Below, piece by piece: positions 8,773-17,722 of a stretch of 64,000 bases of DNA. The translations under genes and the position numbers were made by a program. How positions within the stretch are numbered: the stretch's first letter is position 1; each line of letters opens with the position of its first letter. The stretch lies in contig NZ_JACEFB010000005.1 in NCBI RefSeq assembly GCF_013694095.1, positions 124,001-188,000 on the forward strand, read 5' to 3'. The notes below the pieces were generated by a model, which saw only the letters and a program-made list of their open reading frames with translations, was not told the origin of the DNA and did not search any database. The stretch comes from Thermogemmata fonticola (lineage in GTDB: Bacteria > Planctomycetota > Planctomycetia > Gemmatales > Gemmataceae).

Positions 8773-10113
8773 TCATGGGGAAGGGAAGAATGTGAGGTTC
8801 TTCATCAGCTCAACATCTTTGTCGCCGAAGCGCTGCTGGTGTTCCGGAGGCAGGGTCACCGTCATGACCAACTGGTCTCCGCGGGGGGTCGTGATGAGCC
8901 AGAATCTTTGGATGATCCTCTGCTCTCCGATCTTGCCTTCCTGAATGATCCGATAGACGGACTGCCCCCCGGCCTCCACTTCCCCTTCGTGCAGCAGTTT
9001 GTCAGGCTTCCATCCCGGCGTAGCCGCCACAGCTTTCCGGAACTCTGCTATTTGCTCTGTTCGGGTACCAATGGCTCGCCGCCAATGAGTCAGGGTAAGC
9101 TGGGCGATGGGAACTCCCCGATCCACGAGCCGCATCATCAGATGCTCCGCGGTTTCCCCGAGGATGTACCACTCTCGACCATAGGTGAGACGATAGCTCT
9201 TTTTCGGTCCTTCCACTTCGAGCCGCAAGAGTTCGGCTTTCGGTTGCTGCCACATCTGAGGATTGAGCACAACCGAGCGGGAACATTCACTCTCTGGTAC
9301 TTCTCGCTTCTGGTGTTGGACGTGGGCTTGGATTCGCAGGCGTGAGGCGGGATTCCACCACCCCGCCGTTCGTTCATCTTCTTGGACCCAACGGCATTCC
9401 ACAATCCGCCCGCTTTGCCGGTCATAACGCCCTTTTCCGTCCACCTGCAAAGTGACTTGCGCACCCTTATCGATCCCCCGGACTTTCCCTTGAATTGTGA
9501 ACTCTGCAAAACCATCTTCGATTGAGAGGAGTTTCCCCTCGACTTGACTTTCGACCACAGCGTCCAACAAGCAGACCTCGCCAAGGATCGCATCGCTGAT
9601 TTTCCAACTCTGGCCGACTGTCACGACCTTGCCTGGCAGTAAGCCAGCCAGCATCGACGGGGCCAGATGCTCCGTCACGATTTCCAACTCGTCTCGGGTC
9701 AAAGGCCCTTGGGGGCAGAATCCCCGCGTCCCATCGGGCAACCGGCCGTAGAGGATACAACTCCGTTGCGGCCGTAAGGTCTTGACCAAGCGTTCCCCGG
9801 CGACGTGCACCTCCACGGAAGCCTGCTTGTAGGAGCGGAGAATTCGGTTCGGCAATCCGCCACTAGTGGCAAGAATCCGCTCGGCCAGTTCATGCTTCCC
9901 GTTCCCTCGAATGCGAACAGGGGCCGACTTTTGCTCTCCCTCACCCCGCAGTTCCCCTTCCACGGTGGTGGTCATGACATAGCCGCGCCACTCCTCCGGC
10001 TTGATCTCCTCTCGCAGGAGCACCGCTGGGGAAGGTTCCGCATCCGCTCCAAGCGGCCATTTTCCCCACGTCAATAAGGTGTCAAACAGCCATAGAGTAA
10101 AAAGCAGGCTCAT
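8773..10113 (-). CDS. Secreted protein of unknown function
   Basis: This is a 446-aa protein with an N-terminal signal or anchor (MSLLFTLWLFDTLLTW..., about residues 1-24). The body is rich in beta strands. The central part (about residues 120-260, including GKVVTVGQSWKI and GKGRYDRQSGRIVEC) resembles planctomycete secreted proteins that measure or bind a ligand, but no named domain is recognised. The last 140 residues (YRLTYGREWYILGE... to LTFFPSP) look like a separate domain. GGGGA lies five bases before the ATG. It is convergent with mscL and divergent from the FG-GAP gene. Confidence 0.65.
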   Translation of the reverse strand: MSLLFTLWLFDTLLTWGKWPLGADAEPSPAVLLREEIKPEEWRGYVMTTTVEGELRGEGEQKSAPVRIRGNGKHELAERILATSGGLPNRILRSYKQASVEVHVAGERLVKTLRPQRSCILYGRLPDGTRGFCPQGPLTRDELEIVTEHLAPSMLAGLLPGKVVTVGQSWKISDAILGEVCLLDAVVESQVEGKLLSIEDGFAEFTIQGKVRGIDKGAQVTLQVDGKGRYDRQSGRIVECRWVQEDERTAGWWNPASRLRIQAHVQHQKREVPESECSRSVVLNPQMWQQPKAELLRLEVEGPKKSYRLTYGREWYILGETAEHLMMRLVDRGVPIAQLTLTHWRRAIGTRTEQIAEFRKAVAATPGWKPDKLLHEGEVEAGGQSVYRIIQEGKIGEQRIIQRFWLITTPRGDQLVMTVTLPPEHQQRFGDKDVELMKNLTFFPSP

Positions 10114-10281
10114 CCTTGTCCCCGTTGTGGCAGTCCATTGAGATAACCGGTTCCACTAAAACGCAGAATATCCGCGGCTGTCAAGGCAGAGATGGGGCTT
10201 TCCTATTTGCAGTTGCTTCGGAACCCTGCATAATGCACAGCAAGCGTTGCTTTCCGTAGTCGAGTTTCAAGGATCACTGCC

Positions 10282-11559
10282 ATGTTCGGTCTCTCCCGCT
10301 TGATGTCTGCTTTGCTAACACCCAAGGTTGCTGTGTTTCTTGCAGCCCTCTTCCTGGTTTGGCTCCCGTGGTTCACGGGGGCTGCCGAGGTGGTGCCCCC
10401 GGAGAACATCCGCTGGAAAAAGATCGTGTTGGATCGTAAGTTCCGGGCGGAAGGTGTGGCCATCGCGGATGTCAACCGGGACGGCAAGTTGGACGTGCTC
10501 AACGGGGAATACTGGTACGAAGCCCCGGATTGGACTCCGCACGAGATGCAGCCGCCGGCGGATTTCAAGGATGGCCTGGCCAACTACAGCCGGGTTTTCG
10601 CCTGCTGGAGCGACGATCTCAATGCCGATGGCTATCCCGATCTCATTGTGATCGACTTTCCGGGCACCCCCTGCTACTGGATGGAAAACCCAAAAGGCAA
10701 AGCACGGGCTGAAGGGCAACCACTGCACTGGAAAAAGCACATGATCTGGCATTCTGCCTGCAACGAAACGCCGCAATATGTGGACCTGCTCGGCACCGGC
10801 CGCCGTGTCCTGGTGATGGGCTGGCAGCCCAAGGGTAAGGACAATGAAGGCCAGATGGCTTATTTCACACCAGACCCCAAAGACCCTTATGCCCCGTGGA
10901 TCATGCATCCCATCAGCCCGCCCAGTCAACCGGGCAAGCCAGTCCCCGGCACCCATCGCTTCAGTCATGGCCTGGGAGTGGGGGATGTCAATGGGGATGG
11001 CCGACTTGATGTCCTCTGCACAGGCGGCTGGTGGGAACAGCCAGCGAAAGTCGATGGCCAAACGCCCTGGACCTTCCATCCGGCCCCCCTCGGCGAGGCC
11101 TGTGCTGATATGTTCGCTTGGGACATCGACGGGGATGGTCTAAACGATGTTCTGAGCACCTCCGCCCATAAATTCGGCATCTGGTGGCATAAACAGCGCC
11201 GGGATCCCAAAACCGGGGCCACTTCCTGGACCACCCATACTCTTTTTGGCTTGCTGGTTTCCGAAACGCATGCCGCTCACTTGACCGATATCGACGGGGA
11301 TGGCTTGCCGGACCTGGTAACCGGCAAACGCTGGTGGTCCCACGGACGGGCCGAACCGGGTTCCTCCTGGAATGCCGCCATCTACTGGTTCAAATCCATC
11401 CGCCATCCCGATAAGGTGATTAGTTTCCATCCCTACCTGATCGACAGCGATTCCGGCATCGGCACCCAATTCGTCGTGGCAGACCTCAACGGCGACGGAC
11501 TCAAAGATGTGATCACGTCTAACAAGAAAGGAGTCTTTGTTATCTTACAGCAAAGATAA
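10282..11559 (+). CDS. Secreted FG-GAP/VCBS repeat protein
   Basis: The 425-aa protein has a signal peptide (about residues 1-36) followed by a seven-bladed-propeller-type array of FG-GAP/VCBS repeats. At least six calcium-loop motifs of the form D-x-[ND]-x-DG are visible: DVNRDGKLDV, DLNADGYPDL, DVNGDGRLDV, DIDGDGLNDV, DIDGDGLPDL and DLNGDGLKDV. Such repeats form extracellular calcium-stabilised propellers that bind proteins or carbohydrate. The interspersed YWYEAP and GGWWEQP segments are common in planctomycete members. AAGGA precedes the ATG by eight bases. No enzyme domain is present, so binding is the likely role. Confidence 0.85.
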   Translation: MFGLSRLMSALLTPKVAVFLAALFLVWLPWFTGAAEVVPPENIRWKKIVLDRKFRAEGVAIADVNRDGKLDVLNGEYWYEAPDWTPHEMQPPADFKDGLANYSRVFACWSDDLNADGYPDLIVIDFPGTPCYWMENPKGKARAEGQPLHWKKHMIWHSACNETPQYVDLLGTGRRVLVMGWQPKGKDNEGQMAYFTPDPKDPYAPWIMHPISPPSQPGKPVPGTHRFSHGLGVGDVNGDGRLDVLCTGGWWEQPAKVDGQTPWTFHPAPLGEACADMFAWDIDGDGLNDVLSTSAHKFGIWWHKQRRDPKTGATSWTTHTLFGLLVSETHAAHLTDIDGDGLPDLVTGKRWWSHGRAEPGSSWNAAIYWFKSIRHPDKVISFHPYLIDSDSGIGTQFVVADLNGDGLKDVITSNKKGVFVILQQR

Positions 11560-11634
11560 ACTCATACAGATCAAGGATAATTCAAACATCGAGTCTTACC
11601 TATCTCCATATCTCCTATCCACCGGGAGTCGCCC

Positions 11635-13134
11635 ATGCAACGTTCGCACATCCTTGCTTTCATCCTAATTTGTGGTGGATACTTTCTGGCCATGTATCCC
11701 CACACGATGGTATTCCACCGTTTCTACTTTGGCGATAGCGGATGGCCATACACTGTAGAGATGATGCTACGGGAAGGCTTGATGCCGGTCACCGATTTCG
11801 CCTACTTTTATGGACTGATCGTATTACTCATCAACAAAATCTGGTTTGGCATTTTCGGCCTCACACCTGAAGCGTTGCTCTACATGTATATCGTCGGCAT
11901 CATCGCCTCGATGTATGGTGTTATCCAGACCGTGACAGCACTGAAGCTAGATCGCCTGGCCAACTTTATCATCGTGGTCGCTGGTCCCATCATGGTCAAC
12001 GCCGGACACCTGCTTCTGACACCGGTGCACATCCTAGAACCTGCCCTCCTGATCAATGCTCTAGCCGCCCAGGTGCGTGGTCGTTATGCCACGGCCTTAG
12101 CACTAACCACTCTAGCTGCTCTGATCAAGCCCTCGTTGGCTTACGTGTACGGTTTGCTTCTCATCATCCAAATCCTGGGCGGCTGGCTACCCCAGCAAGC
12201 CCATCGTCCACCCTGGCGTCAGCGGTTCTCCATGCTGCTGCCTGCCGCCGGCGTAGGTGCTGCGATCTCCGCCATTGTGGCCGCCTACTTCGGTATCGAT
12301 CGCTTCCTCCAAACGCAAATCCCATGGACAGCAAGCCAGGCTTATGCGGACTTTCGATTCGGCTTTTTCTACGGTGTGGGTCGTGAAATGTGGCGGCCTC
12401 AAGAATGGACACCTGCCCATTACTTTTTCACCATCGCTGGAGCTTGGATCACAGCTAGTATCGTCTTAGTGATCGGTACCCTAGTCAGTTTGCGATATCT
12501 GCATACCACAAGCGGAAGATTTATTGTCACCTGTGGCATCCTCCATTTGGTCTTTGTCTGTTTTCTCTTCGGCAATGAATGGTCCTGGATTTACTATCCC
12601 TACATTCTGTTTATCGGTGCAGCATTAGTGATAGATCGCGGATTAAAATATAGCAATAAGTTGGTTCAACTTTCCTGCATGTTTATCGGATTAACTCTGA
12701 GTGGATTTCTACTTTTTATTGTAGTATTTTTCTGGATGGGAATTAATGGAATCGAACTTTGGAAAACTCATAGCCGTAATCCCCAGACAAATATGTTGTA
12801 CGCCGATCGAGAGGACCGCGAGGCCTGGGCGGAGGTAATGCGTCTGTCCCAAACACAGCGGGTACTTGTCCTGAACCGCACCAATGCAGCTCATATCTTC
12901 TCGCCTCCCGTCGATGGCCCCCGCGTCTGGGTTTTGATCCGCTCGATCGCTACCCCTGGGGAAATGGAGCGAGTTCGCCAGCAAATTGCCCAGGCAAACG
13001 TGATTGTCAAACCGGAATGGCATGACAATGATTTACTGGAGTGGCCGGAATTTGCCGAAGACCTCCGTCCCTTCCGCCTGAGTCAGCAGTTCAAGCGATT
13101 CGCCTTGCTCACCCGTATGCATCCACAGAAATAA
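11635..13134 (+). CDS. Polytopic membrane protein, GT-C glycosyltransferase-like
   Basis: The 499-aa protein has about ten predicted membrane helices and a soluble C-terminal segment of about 110 residues. The first periplasmic loop holds FGDSGWPY and, after it, MPVTDFAYFYGLI. The acidic residue in the first loop and the DFxxxYG element are the pattern seen in GT-C type lipid-linked-sugar glycosyltransferases. I cannot assign a substrate. The start is preceded by CCGGGAGTCGCC. AT-rich codons between about 12,540 and 12,790 contrast with the GC-rich remainder. It is separated by 75 bases from the upstream FG-GAP gene. Confidence 0.6.
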   Translation: MQRSHILAFILICGGYFLAMYPHTMVFHRFYFGDSGWPYTVEMMLREGLMPVTDFAYFYGLIVLLINKIWFGIFGLTPEALLYMYIVGIIASMYGVIQTVTALKLDRLANFIIVVAGPIMVNAGHLLLTPVHILEPALLINALAAQVRGRYATALALTTLAALIKPSLAYVYGLLLIIQILGGWLPQQAHRPPWRQRFSMLLPAAGVGAAISAIVAAYFGIDRFLQTQIPWTASQAYADFRFGFFYGVGREMWRPQEWTPAHYFFTIAGAWITASIVLVIGTLVSLRYLHTTSGRFIVTCGILHLVFVCFLFGNEWSWIYYPYILFIGAALVIDRGLKYSNKLVQLSCMFIGLTLSGFLLFIVVFFWMGINGIELWKTHSRNPQTNMLYADREDREAWAEVMRLSQTQRVLVLNRTNAAHIFSPPVDGPRVWVLIRSIATPGEMERVRQQIAQANVIVKPEWHDNDLLEWPEFAEDLRPFRLSQQFKRFALLTRMHPQK

Positions 13135-13232
13135 CACCGTCCCAACTCCGCGACCAGCCACTAGCAGTCCGAGGTGAGCGACTAGCTTGATTGAAGCGAG
13201 CGTGAGAATTCGTAACATTTCTATGGGCAATA

Positions 13233-13257
13233 TCCCTGACACATTTCAGGTCAGGGA
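13233..13257 (+). promoter_or_regulatory. Perfect stem-loop in the leader before ilvH
   Basis: TCCCTGAC and GTCAGGGA form a perfect 8-bp stem around a nine-base loop, ending 34 bases before the ilvH start codon. No T run follows, so it is not a typical intrinsic terminator. It could be a leader element controlling ilvH or the end of the upstream transcript. No leader peptide rich in branched-chain codons was seen. Confidence 0.45.
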
Positions 13258-13291
13258 CATTCGAACCGGCACGGGGAGGTAACCGAAAGCG

Positions 13292-13798
13292 ATGCGGCAT
13301 ATTTTGTCCGCTTTAGTGCAGAACAAACCAGGCGTGCTCGCTCACATCGCCAGCATGTTGGCTTCTCGCGGTTTCAACATTGATAGCCTGGCCGTGGGGG
13401 AAACCGAGCATCATGACCTATCCCGCATGACGTTCGTGGTCCATGGTGATGACGCGGTCCTGGATCAGGTTCGCAAGCAGTTGGATAAGATCGTCACGGT
13501 GGTGCGGGTGGACGACATCAGTTCGGAAAATTACGTCGAACGCGACCTGATGCTCATCAAAGTCAATTGCCCAGCGGAGAAACGTCCGGAGGTGTTCCTG
13601 ATAGCGGAGACGTTCCGCGGGCGTGTCGTTGATATCCAGCACAACAACGTCATCATCGAAATCAGCGGTACGGAAGCGAAGGTGGAGGCCTTCATCGAGC
13701 TAATGCGTCCCTATGGGATACTGGAACTGGCTCGCACAGGCCGTATTGCTCTGGTACGCGGGGAGCCGAAACCCCAGGTCGCGGAGGAAGGGACATGA
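13292..13798 (+). CDS. ilvH: Acetolactate synthase small (regulatory) subunit
   Basis: The 168-aa cytoplasmic protein is the regulatory subunit of acetohydroxyacid synthase, which confers valine feedback control and activates the catalytic subunit in branched-chain amino acid synthesis. The N-terminal ACT domain begins at residue 3 (HILSALVQNKPGVL..IASMLASRGFNIDSLAVG). The C-terminal domain carries the RDLMLIKV and FRGRVVDI elements of the family. Length is typical (about 160-170 aa). GGGGAGGTAACCGAAAGCG precedes the ATG. The catalytic subunit gene ilvB is not next to it. Its stop overlaps the start of the following gene by four bases (ATGA), which implies translational coupling. Confidence 0.95.
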   Translation: MRHILSALVQNKPGVLAHIASMLASRGFNIDSLAVGETEHHDLSRMTFVVHGDDAVLDQVRKQLDKIVTVVRVDDISSENYVERDLMLIKVNCPAEKRPEVFLIAETFRGRVVDIQHNNVIIEISGTEAKVEAFIELMRPYGILELARTGRIALVRGEPKPQVAEEGT

Positions 13799-14112
13799 CT
13801 GTGCTGCCGGAACGAATTCTCCTGCCCACGCGGCATCTTCCACCGGCACTGGCCGAAGTACTGAGCCGTTTGCATCCGGGAGACCGCATCCGCATCACGC
13901 AACAAGTCCGGGTGGGAAAACGCCTCTGGACGACCACCGTCGAAGGGCATTTCCGCGACATAAGCTACTTGGAAACCGGTATCACAACGGAACGTGTGCG
14001 TGAAGACGACATTGTCGTCCCGGTTGTCCGCTTTGTGAAAGATAATGGCGAGTTGAGCAGCATCAGTCTCGATGAGAACACCCGCATCGAGCGGTTAGCT
14101 CCACCGTCTTGA
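13795..14112 (+). CDS. Conserved small protein coupled to ilvH
   Basis: This 105-aa cytoplasmic protein has no signal or membrane segment and no function I recognise. The predicted structure is a small beta barrel: HPGDRIRITQQVRVG, WTTTVEGHFRDISYLETGI, then a VVPVVRFVKDNGELSSISLDENTRIERL strand-rich tail. Its start codon overlaps the ilvH stop (ATGA), so the two are almost certainly co-translated. A role in controlling or assembling acetolactate synthase is possible, but that is inference from position only. Confidence 0.7.
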   Translation: MTVLPERILLPTRHLPPALAEVLSRLHPGDRIRITQQVRVGKRLWTTTVEGHFRDISYLETGITTERVREDDIVVPVVRFVKDNGELSSISLDENTRIERLAPPS

Positions 14113-14140
14113 CCATGAAGCGATCCTAGAATGCCCTCGG

Positions 14141-14596
14141 TTACTCCGCTTCTGCATTGCCCCAGATGCAAACCTCGAAGCCGTGCAAGTCGATGTCTTC
14201 CCCTTCCTTGTCATAATCGGCCGGCCCGCCGTAATCGATCGACAAGCGGAGATACGCCCAGAAACAAGCCCGCATGCCGTGGAGGTCGTAACCGGAGGCA
14301 TCCACGTCGGCTTCCAGCATCCACCGCCAGCGCCGCCGTTCCTCGCGAGTTGAATCAGCGGCTTCCTCCTGCCAGCCTTTCAGGACACGGGCAATATGGC
14401 TCAAGGCGTGCTGCCAGAGGCGCGGTTCGCTCAGATAGGCCCGCCACTCATTCGCCTGCCGTTCAACGGTCACTCCGGGGATGGTGCAAACGACCTCGAA
14501 GAGCTTATGCTCCAGAAGAGTGCACCGCCAGGGAGAACGCAGGTAGACCGTCACTCCAGGGCTTTCGAGAATCAGACCGTAGAAATCCACCCGCAT
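14141..14596 (-). CDS. Hypothetical protein downstream of pckA
   Basis: This is a 151-aa soluble protein of unknown family. It has Trp-rich helical segments (EWRAYLSEPRLWQHAL, RRRWRWMLEADVDASGYDL) and an acidic C-terminus. The ATG at 14596 is chosen because GAGGGG lies six bases upstream of it. An in-frame ATG at 14644 would overlap the pckA stop codon as ATGA but has no ribosome site of its own, so it would need coupling. Either start places the gene in an operon with pckA. No motif allows a function. Confidence 0.6.
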   Translation of the reverse strand: MRVDFYGLILESPGVTVYLRSPWRCTLLEHKLFEVVCTIPGVTVERQANEWRAYLSEPRLWQHALSHIARVLKGWQEEAADSTREERRRWRWMLEADVDASGYDLHGMRACFWAYLRLSIDYGGPADYDKEGEDIDLHGFEVCIWGNAEAE

Positions 14597-14640
14597 GAAC
14601 CGTCCCCTCTTGCCACTGCTTTTCTCTTGGAGAACACCCT

Positions 14641-16215
14641 TCATTGGGGCAAACGGAATTTATCTTGTTCCGCAGCAAATCTCTCCGCCAGAGCGGTAGC
14701 CGTCTTGTCATAGGCAGTCGGGTCCGGCCAGGTTTGCCGCGGATGGAATAACCGCTCTGGCACCCCCGGACACTCCCTGGGAATCGCCAGCCCAAATATC
14801 GGCTCAGTCTCATAGGGCACGTGTTCCAGATGTCCCTCCAGAACGGCGCTGAGCATCGCGCGCGTCCAGTCCAGGGGGATGCGGCGACCAATTCCGTAGG
14901 GGCCGCCCGTCCAACCCGTATTGAGCAGCCAAACTTGAGGGCGATACCGTTCCAGGCGTTGCCGGAGCAATTCCGCGTAAACCTGCGGAGGGCGCGGCAA
15001 GAAAGGCTTGGCAAAACAGGTGCTAAACTCCGGGACAGGTTGAGTGATGCCGGTTTCGGTGCCAGCCACCTTGGCCGTGTAGCCACATAAGAAGTAACGC
15101 AGGGTCTGGGCCGCATCCAGACGCGCCAAGGGCGGTAAGACCCCGAAAGCATCACACGTGAGAAAAAAGATGTGCCGCGGGTGCCCTCCTTGCCCGCTCA
15201 ATTCCGCATGCGGGATGTAATGCAGCGGATAAGCAGCCCGCGTGTTTTCCGTGAGCCGGTCGTCATCAAAATCCGGATCACGTGTGTAAGGATGAACAGT
15301 AACATTCTCCAACACACTGCCAAAGCGCAAGGCATTCCAGATTTGCGGCTCCCCCTCCGCTGACAAGCGGATTGTTTTCGCGTAGCACCCTCCTTCAAAG
15401 TTGTAGATTCCTTGGTCGCTCCAACCGTGTTCATCATCTCCGATCAGCCGCCGGGATGGATCAGCGCTGAGAGTGGTTTTCCCCGTTCCCGAAAGCCCAA
15501 AAAACAGAGCAACATCTCCATCCGATCCGACATTGGCGGCACAGTGCATCGGAAAGACGCCCCGTTGCGGGAGCAGAAAATTCAACACGGTGAAAATGGC
15601 CTTCTTGATTTCGCCGGCATAATGAGTTCCCCCCACTAGGACCATCCGATGCTCGAAACTGATGACGATGCAAGCGTCGGACCGCGTGCCATCACGTTGG
15701 GGATCCGCATGGAAGTCCGCTGCGTGCCAAACCGTCCATTCCGGGGTAAAACTCTCTAACTCTTCCAGAGGAGGGCGGAGGAACAGGGCACGCGCGAAGA
15801 GATTGTGCCAGGCCTTTTCGGTCACCACCCGCAAGGTGAGGCGGTAGCGCGGATCCGCGCCGGCTTGGCCATCAAAGACGTAAAGGTCCCGCCCGCGGAA
15901 ATGTTCCCGGAAGCGCTCCCGCAAACGCCGGAATTGTTCGGCTTCCAGGGGCTGATTGGCCGACCAGTCCACTTGGGAAGCCGTCAGGGCGTCGCGCACT
16001 ATATACTTGTCTTGGGGAGAACGGCCGGTGCGCGCACCGGTAAAGGCGGAAAAAGCGCCCCGCTCCGTCAATACACCTTCCCGCCGGCGCACCGCATGCT
16101 CCACCAGAACCGCGGAGGTCAAATGGGCATAAACACGACCGGGTTGCGGAATCTCCAGTACCGTCGGATCAAACGGCGGCACAGCTTCCAGCAACTGATC
16201 GACCAACGACGTCAT
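14641..16215 (-). CDS. pckA: Phosphoenolpyruvate carboxykinase (ATP)
   Basis: The 524-aa cytoplasmic enzyme converts oxaloacetate and ATP to phosphoenolpyruvate, ADP and CO2, the entry step of gluconeogenesis. Diagnostic motifs are RTGRSPQDK (62-70), the metal- and substrate-binding GTHYAGEIKK (196-205), the P-loop GLSGTGKTT (240-248) and LIGDDEHGW (257-265). The last two identify the ATP- rather than GTP-dependent type. Length matches the family (about 520-540 aa). A GGAGG lies about ten bases before the ATG. The gene is divergent from argJ across about 240 bases. Confidence 0.97.
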   Translation of the reverse strand: MTSLVDQLLEAVPPFDPTVLEIPQPGRVYAHLTSAVLVEHAVRRREGVLTERGAFSAFTGARTGRSPQDKYIVRDALTASQVDWSANQPLEAEQFRRLRERFREHFRGRDLYVFDGQAGADPRYRLTLRVVTEKAWHNLFARALFLRPPLEELESFTPEWTVWHAADFHADPQRDGTRSDACIVISFEHRMVLVGGTHYAGEIKKAIFTVLNFLLPQRGVFPMHCAANVGSDGDVALFFGLSGTGKTTLSADPSRRLIGDDEHGWSDQGIYNFEGGCYAKTIRLSAEGEPQIWNALRFGSVLENVTVHPYTRDPDFDDDRLTENTRAAYPLHYIPHAELSGQGGHPRHIFFLTCDAFGVLPPLARLDAAQTLRYFLCGYTAKVAGTETGITQPVPEFSTCFAKPFLPRPPQVYAELLRQRLERYRPQVWLLNTGWTGGPYGIGRRIPLDWTRAMLSAVLEGHLEHVPYETEPIFGLAIPRECPGVPERLFHPRQTWPDPTAYDKTATALAERFAAEQDKFRLPQ

Positions 16216-16455
16216 AACACCCGCGCCTCCACGGCCTGGAAGTATCCGATTCTCGAATATGCCGCCGGGATGATGGATAGGTATTATAGCTGATCGTTCC
16301 CGTCGATCCTACCGTCTCAGACCCATGAGCACCAGGACAGCCCAACGATCTTCCCACAGCCTCCCCCTTGTATCCACGCTCGTGACGAGCCACCATACCC
16401 AGAACACTCGAGCCTCTTCGAGTTTCGGAATACCCGATGAATGCTGAGGACGACC

Positions 16456-17646
16456 ATGACCCAGGAACAGCAACAATGGCACTTGGCACGCGGCTACCGT
16501 TTCGCAGGCGTGGTCAGCGGGCTACGAAATGAACCGGATCGGCGGGACGTCGCTGTCATCATCAGTGACACACCGGCCTCGGCCGTGGGCATGTTCACCA
16601 AAAACCAGATTTGTGCGGCTCCTGTGCGCGTCTGCCGGCAGCGCCTGCCCTCGACTCGGACCCGCGCCATCGTCATCTGCTCTGGAAACGCGAACGCGTG
16701 CACCGGTGCCCAAGGGCTAGCCGATGCTCAACGGATGACGGCTCTGGTAGCCCAAGAATTGGGATGTGAGGCAGAACAGGTCCTCGTCGCTTCCACGGGC
16801 GTAATTGGCCGTCTCCTGCCGATGCCCCTTTTAGAAGCGGCGATCCCCCAAGCAGTCCGCTCCGCTGTGGCAAGTCCCGAAGCATTCCGTCATGCAGCCC
16901 AAGCCATCCTCACCACGGATACGGGGATCAAAGTCGCCACCCGTCAAGGTCCTTCCTTTACCCTCACTGGCTTCGCCAAAGGGGCGGCCATGATCGGCCC
17001 CAACATGGCCACCATGCTTGCATTCCTCCTCACGGATGCACATCTTTCCCTCGACGATCTTCAGCAGACCCTACACACAGCCGTGGAACATAGTTTTCAT
17101 TGTATCTCCGTGGAAGGTCACACCAGTACCAACGATACCGTGTTATTACTCGCCAACGGCACAGGCCCGCGGCTGGAGGGAGCAGAGTTGGCGCTCTACC
17201 AAGAAACGGTTACTAGCGTCTGCCTCGAATTGGCACGCAAAATTGCCCGTGATGCTGAAGGGGCAGAGCATTTCATCACCATCGAGGTGGAAGGGTGCCG
17301 GAATGACAGCGAAGCCCGCCGGATCGCAAAAACCATCGCGGACAGCCCATTGGTCAAGACCGCCATCTTCGGACATGATCCCAACTGGGGGCGGATTGTC
17401 TCCGCCGCGGGTTATGCGGGAGTCGAGTTTGCGGAGGAGAATCTCTCCCTCTGGCTTGGCGACATGTTGCTGTATCGAGCGGGGACTCCGTGTCCTTTTG
17501 ACGTTCTCACAGCTTCTGCCTATCTGAAACAGAACCGCGATATCCATATCCGCCTCAAGTTCGATCTTGGTCCAGGAAAATGCACATTCTACACGTGTGA
17601 TCTCACCACGGAATACGTGCGTCTCAATGCAGATTACACGACCTAA
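16456..17646 (+). CDS. argJ: ArgJ glutamate N-acetyltransferase/amino-acid N-acetyltransferase
   Basis: The 396-aa enzyme transfers the acetyl group between N-acetylornithine and glutamate in the cyclic arginine pathway. It is made as a proenzyme that cleaves itself before a catalytic threonine. The cleavage block KGAAMIGPNMATML is intact, with the nucleophile at about Thr186, and GHTSTNDTVLLLA follows in the beta-chain region. The C-terminus (DLTTEYVRLNADYTT) is typical, including the conserved NADY. I prefer the ATG at 16456 to the one at 16441 because GAGGA is five bases upstream. Whether it is mono- or bifunctional cannot be read from the sequence. Confidence 0.95.
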   Translation: MTQEQQQWHLARGYRFAGVVSGLRNEPDRRDVAVIISDTPASAVGMFTKNQICAAPVRVCRQRLPSTRTRAIVICSGNANACTGAQGLADAQRMTALVAQELGCEAEQVLVASTGVIGRLLPMPLLEAAIPQAVRSAVASPEAFRHAAQAILTTDTGIKVATRQGPSFTLTGFAKGAAMIGPNMATMLAFLLTDAHLSLDDLQQTLHTAVEHSFHCISVEGHTSTNDTVLLLANGTGPRLEGAELALYQETVTSVCLELARKIARDAEGAEHFITIEVEGCRNDSEARRIAKTIADSPLVKTAIFGHDPNWGRIVSAAGYAGVEFAEENLSLWLGDMLLYRAGTPCPFDVLTASAYLKQNRDIHIRLKFDLGPGKCTFYTCDLTTEYVRLNADYTT

Positions 17647-17722
17647 TGCCATCAACAGTCATGTTTGCGTAGCATTCATTCGAGGGTTGGCTGGCGTTAC
17701 CCGGCCTGATGCGAGAGTCCTC

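Noticed and set aside
10315-11079. A 254-codon minus-strand frame over the FG-GAP gene
   Set aside because: Antisense shadow of calcium-loop repeats; no plausible start or motif.
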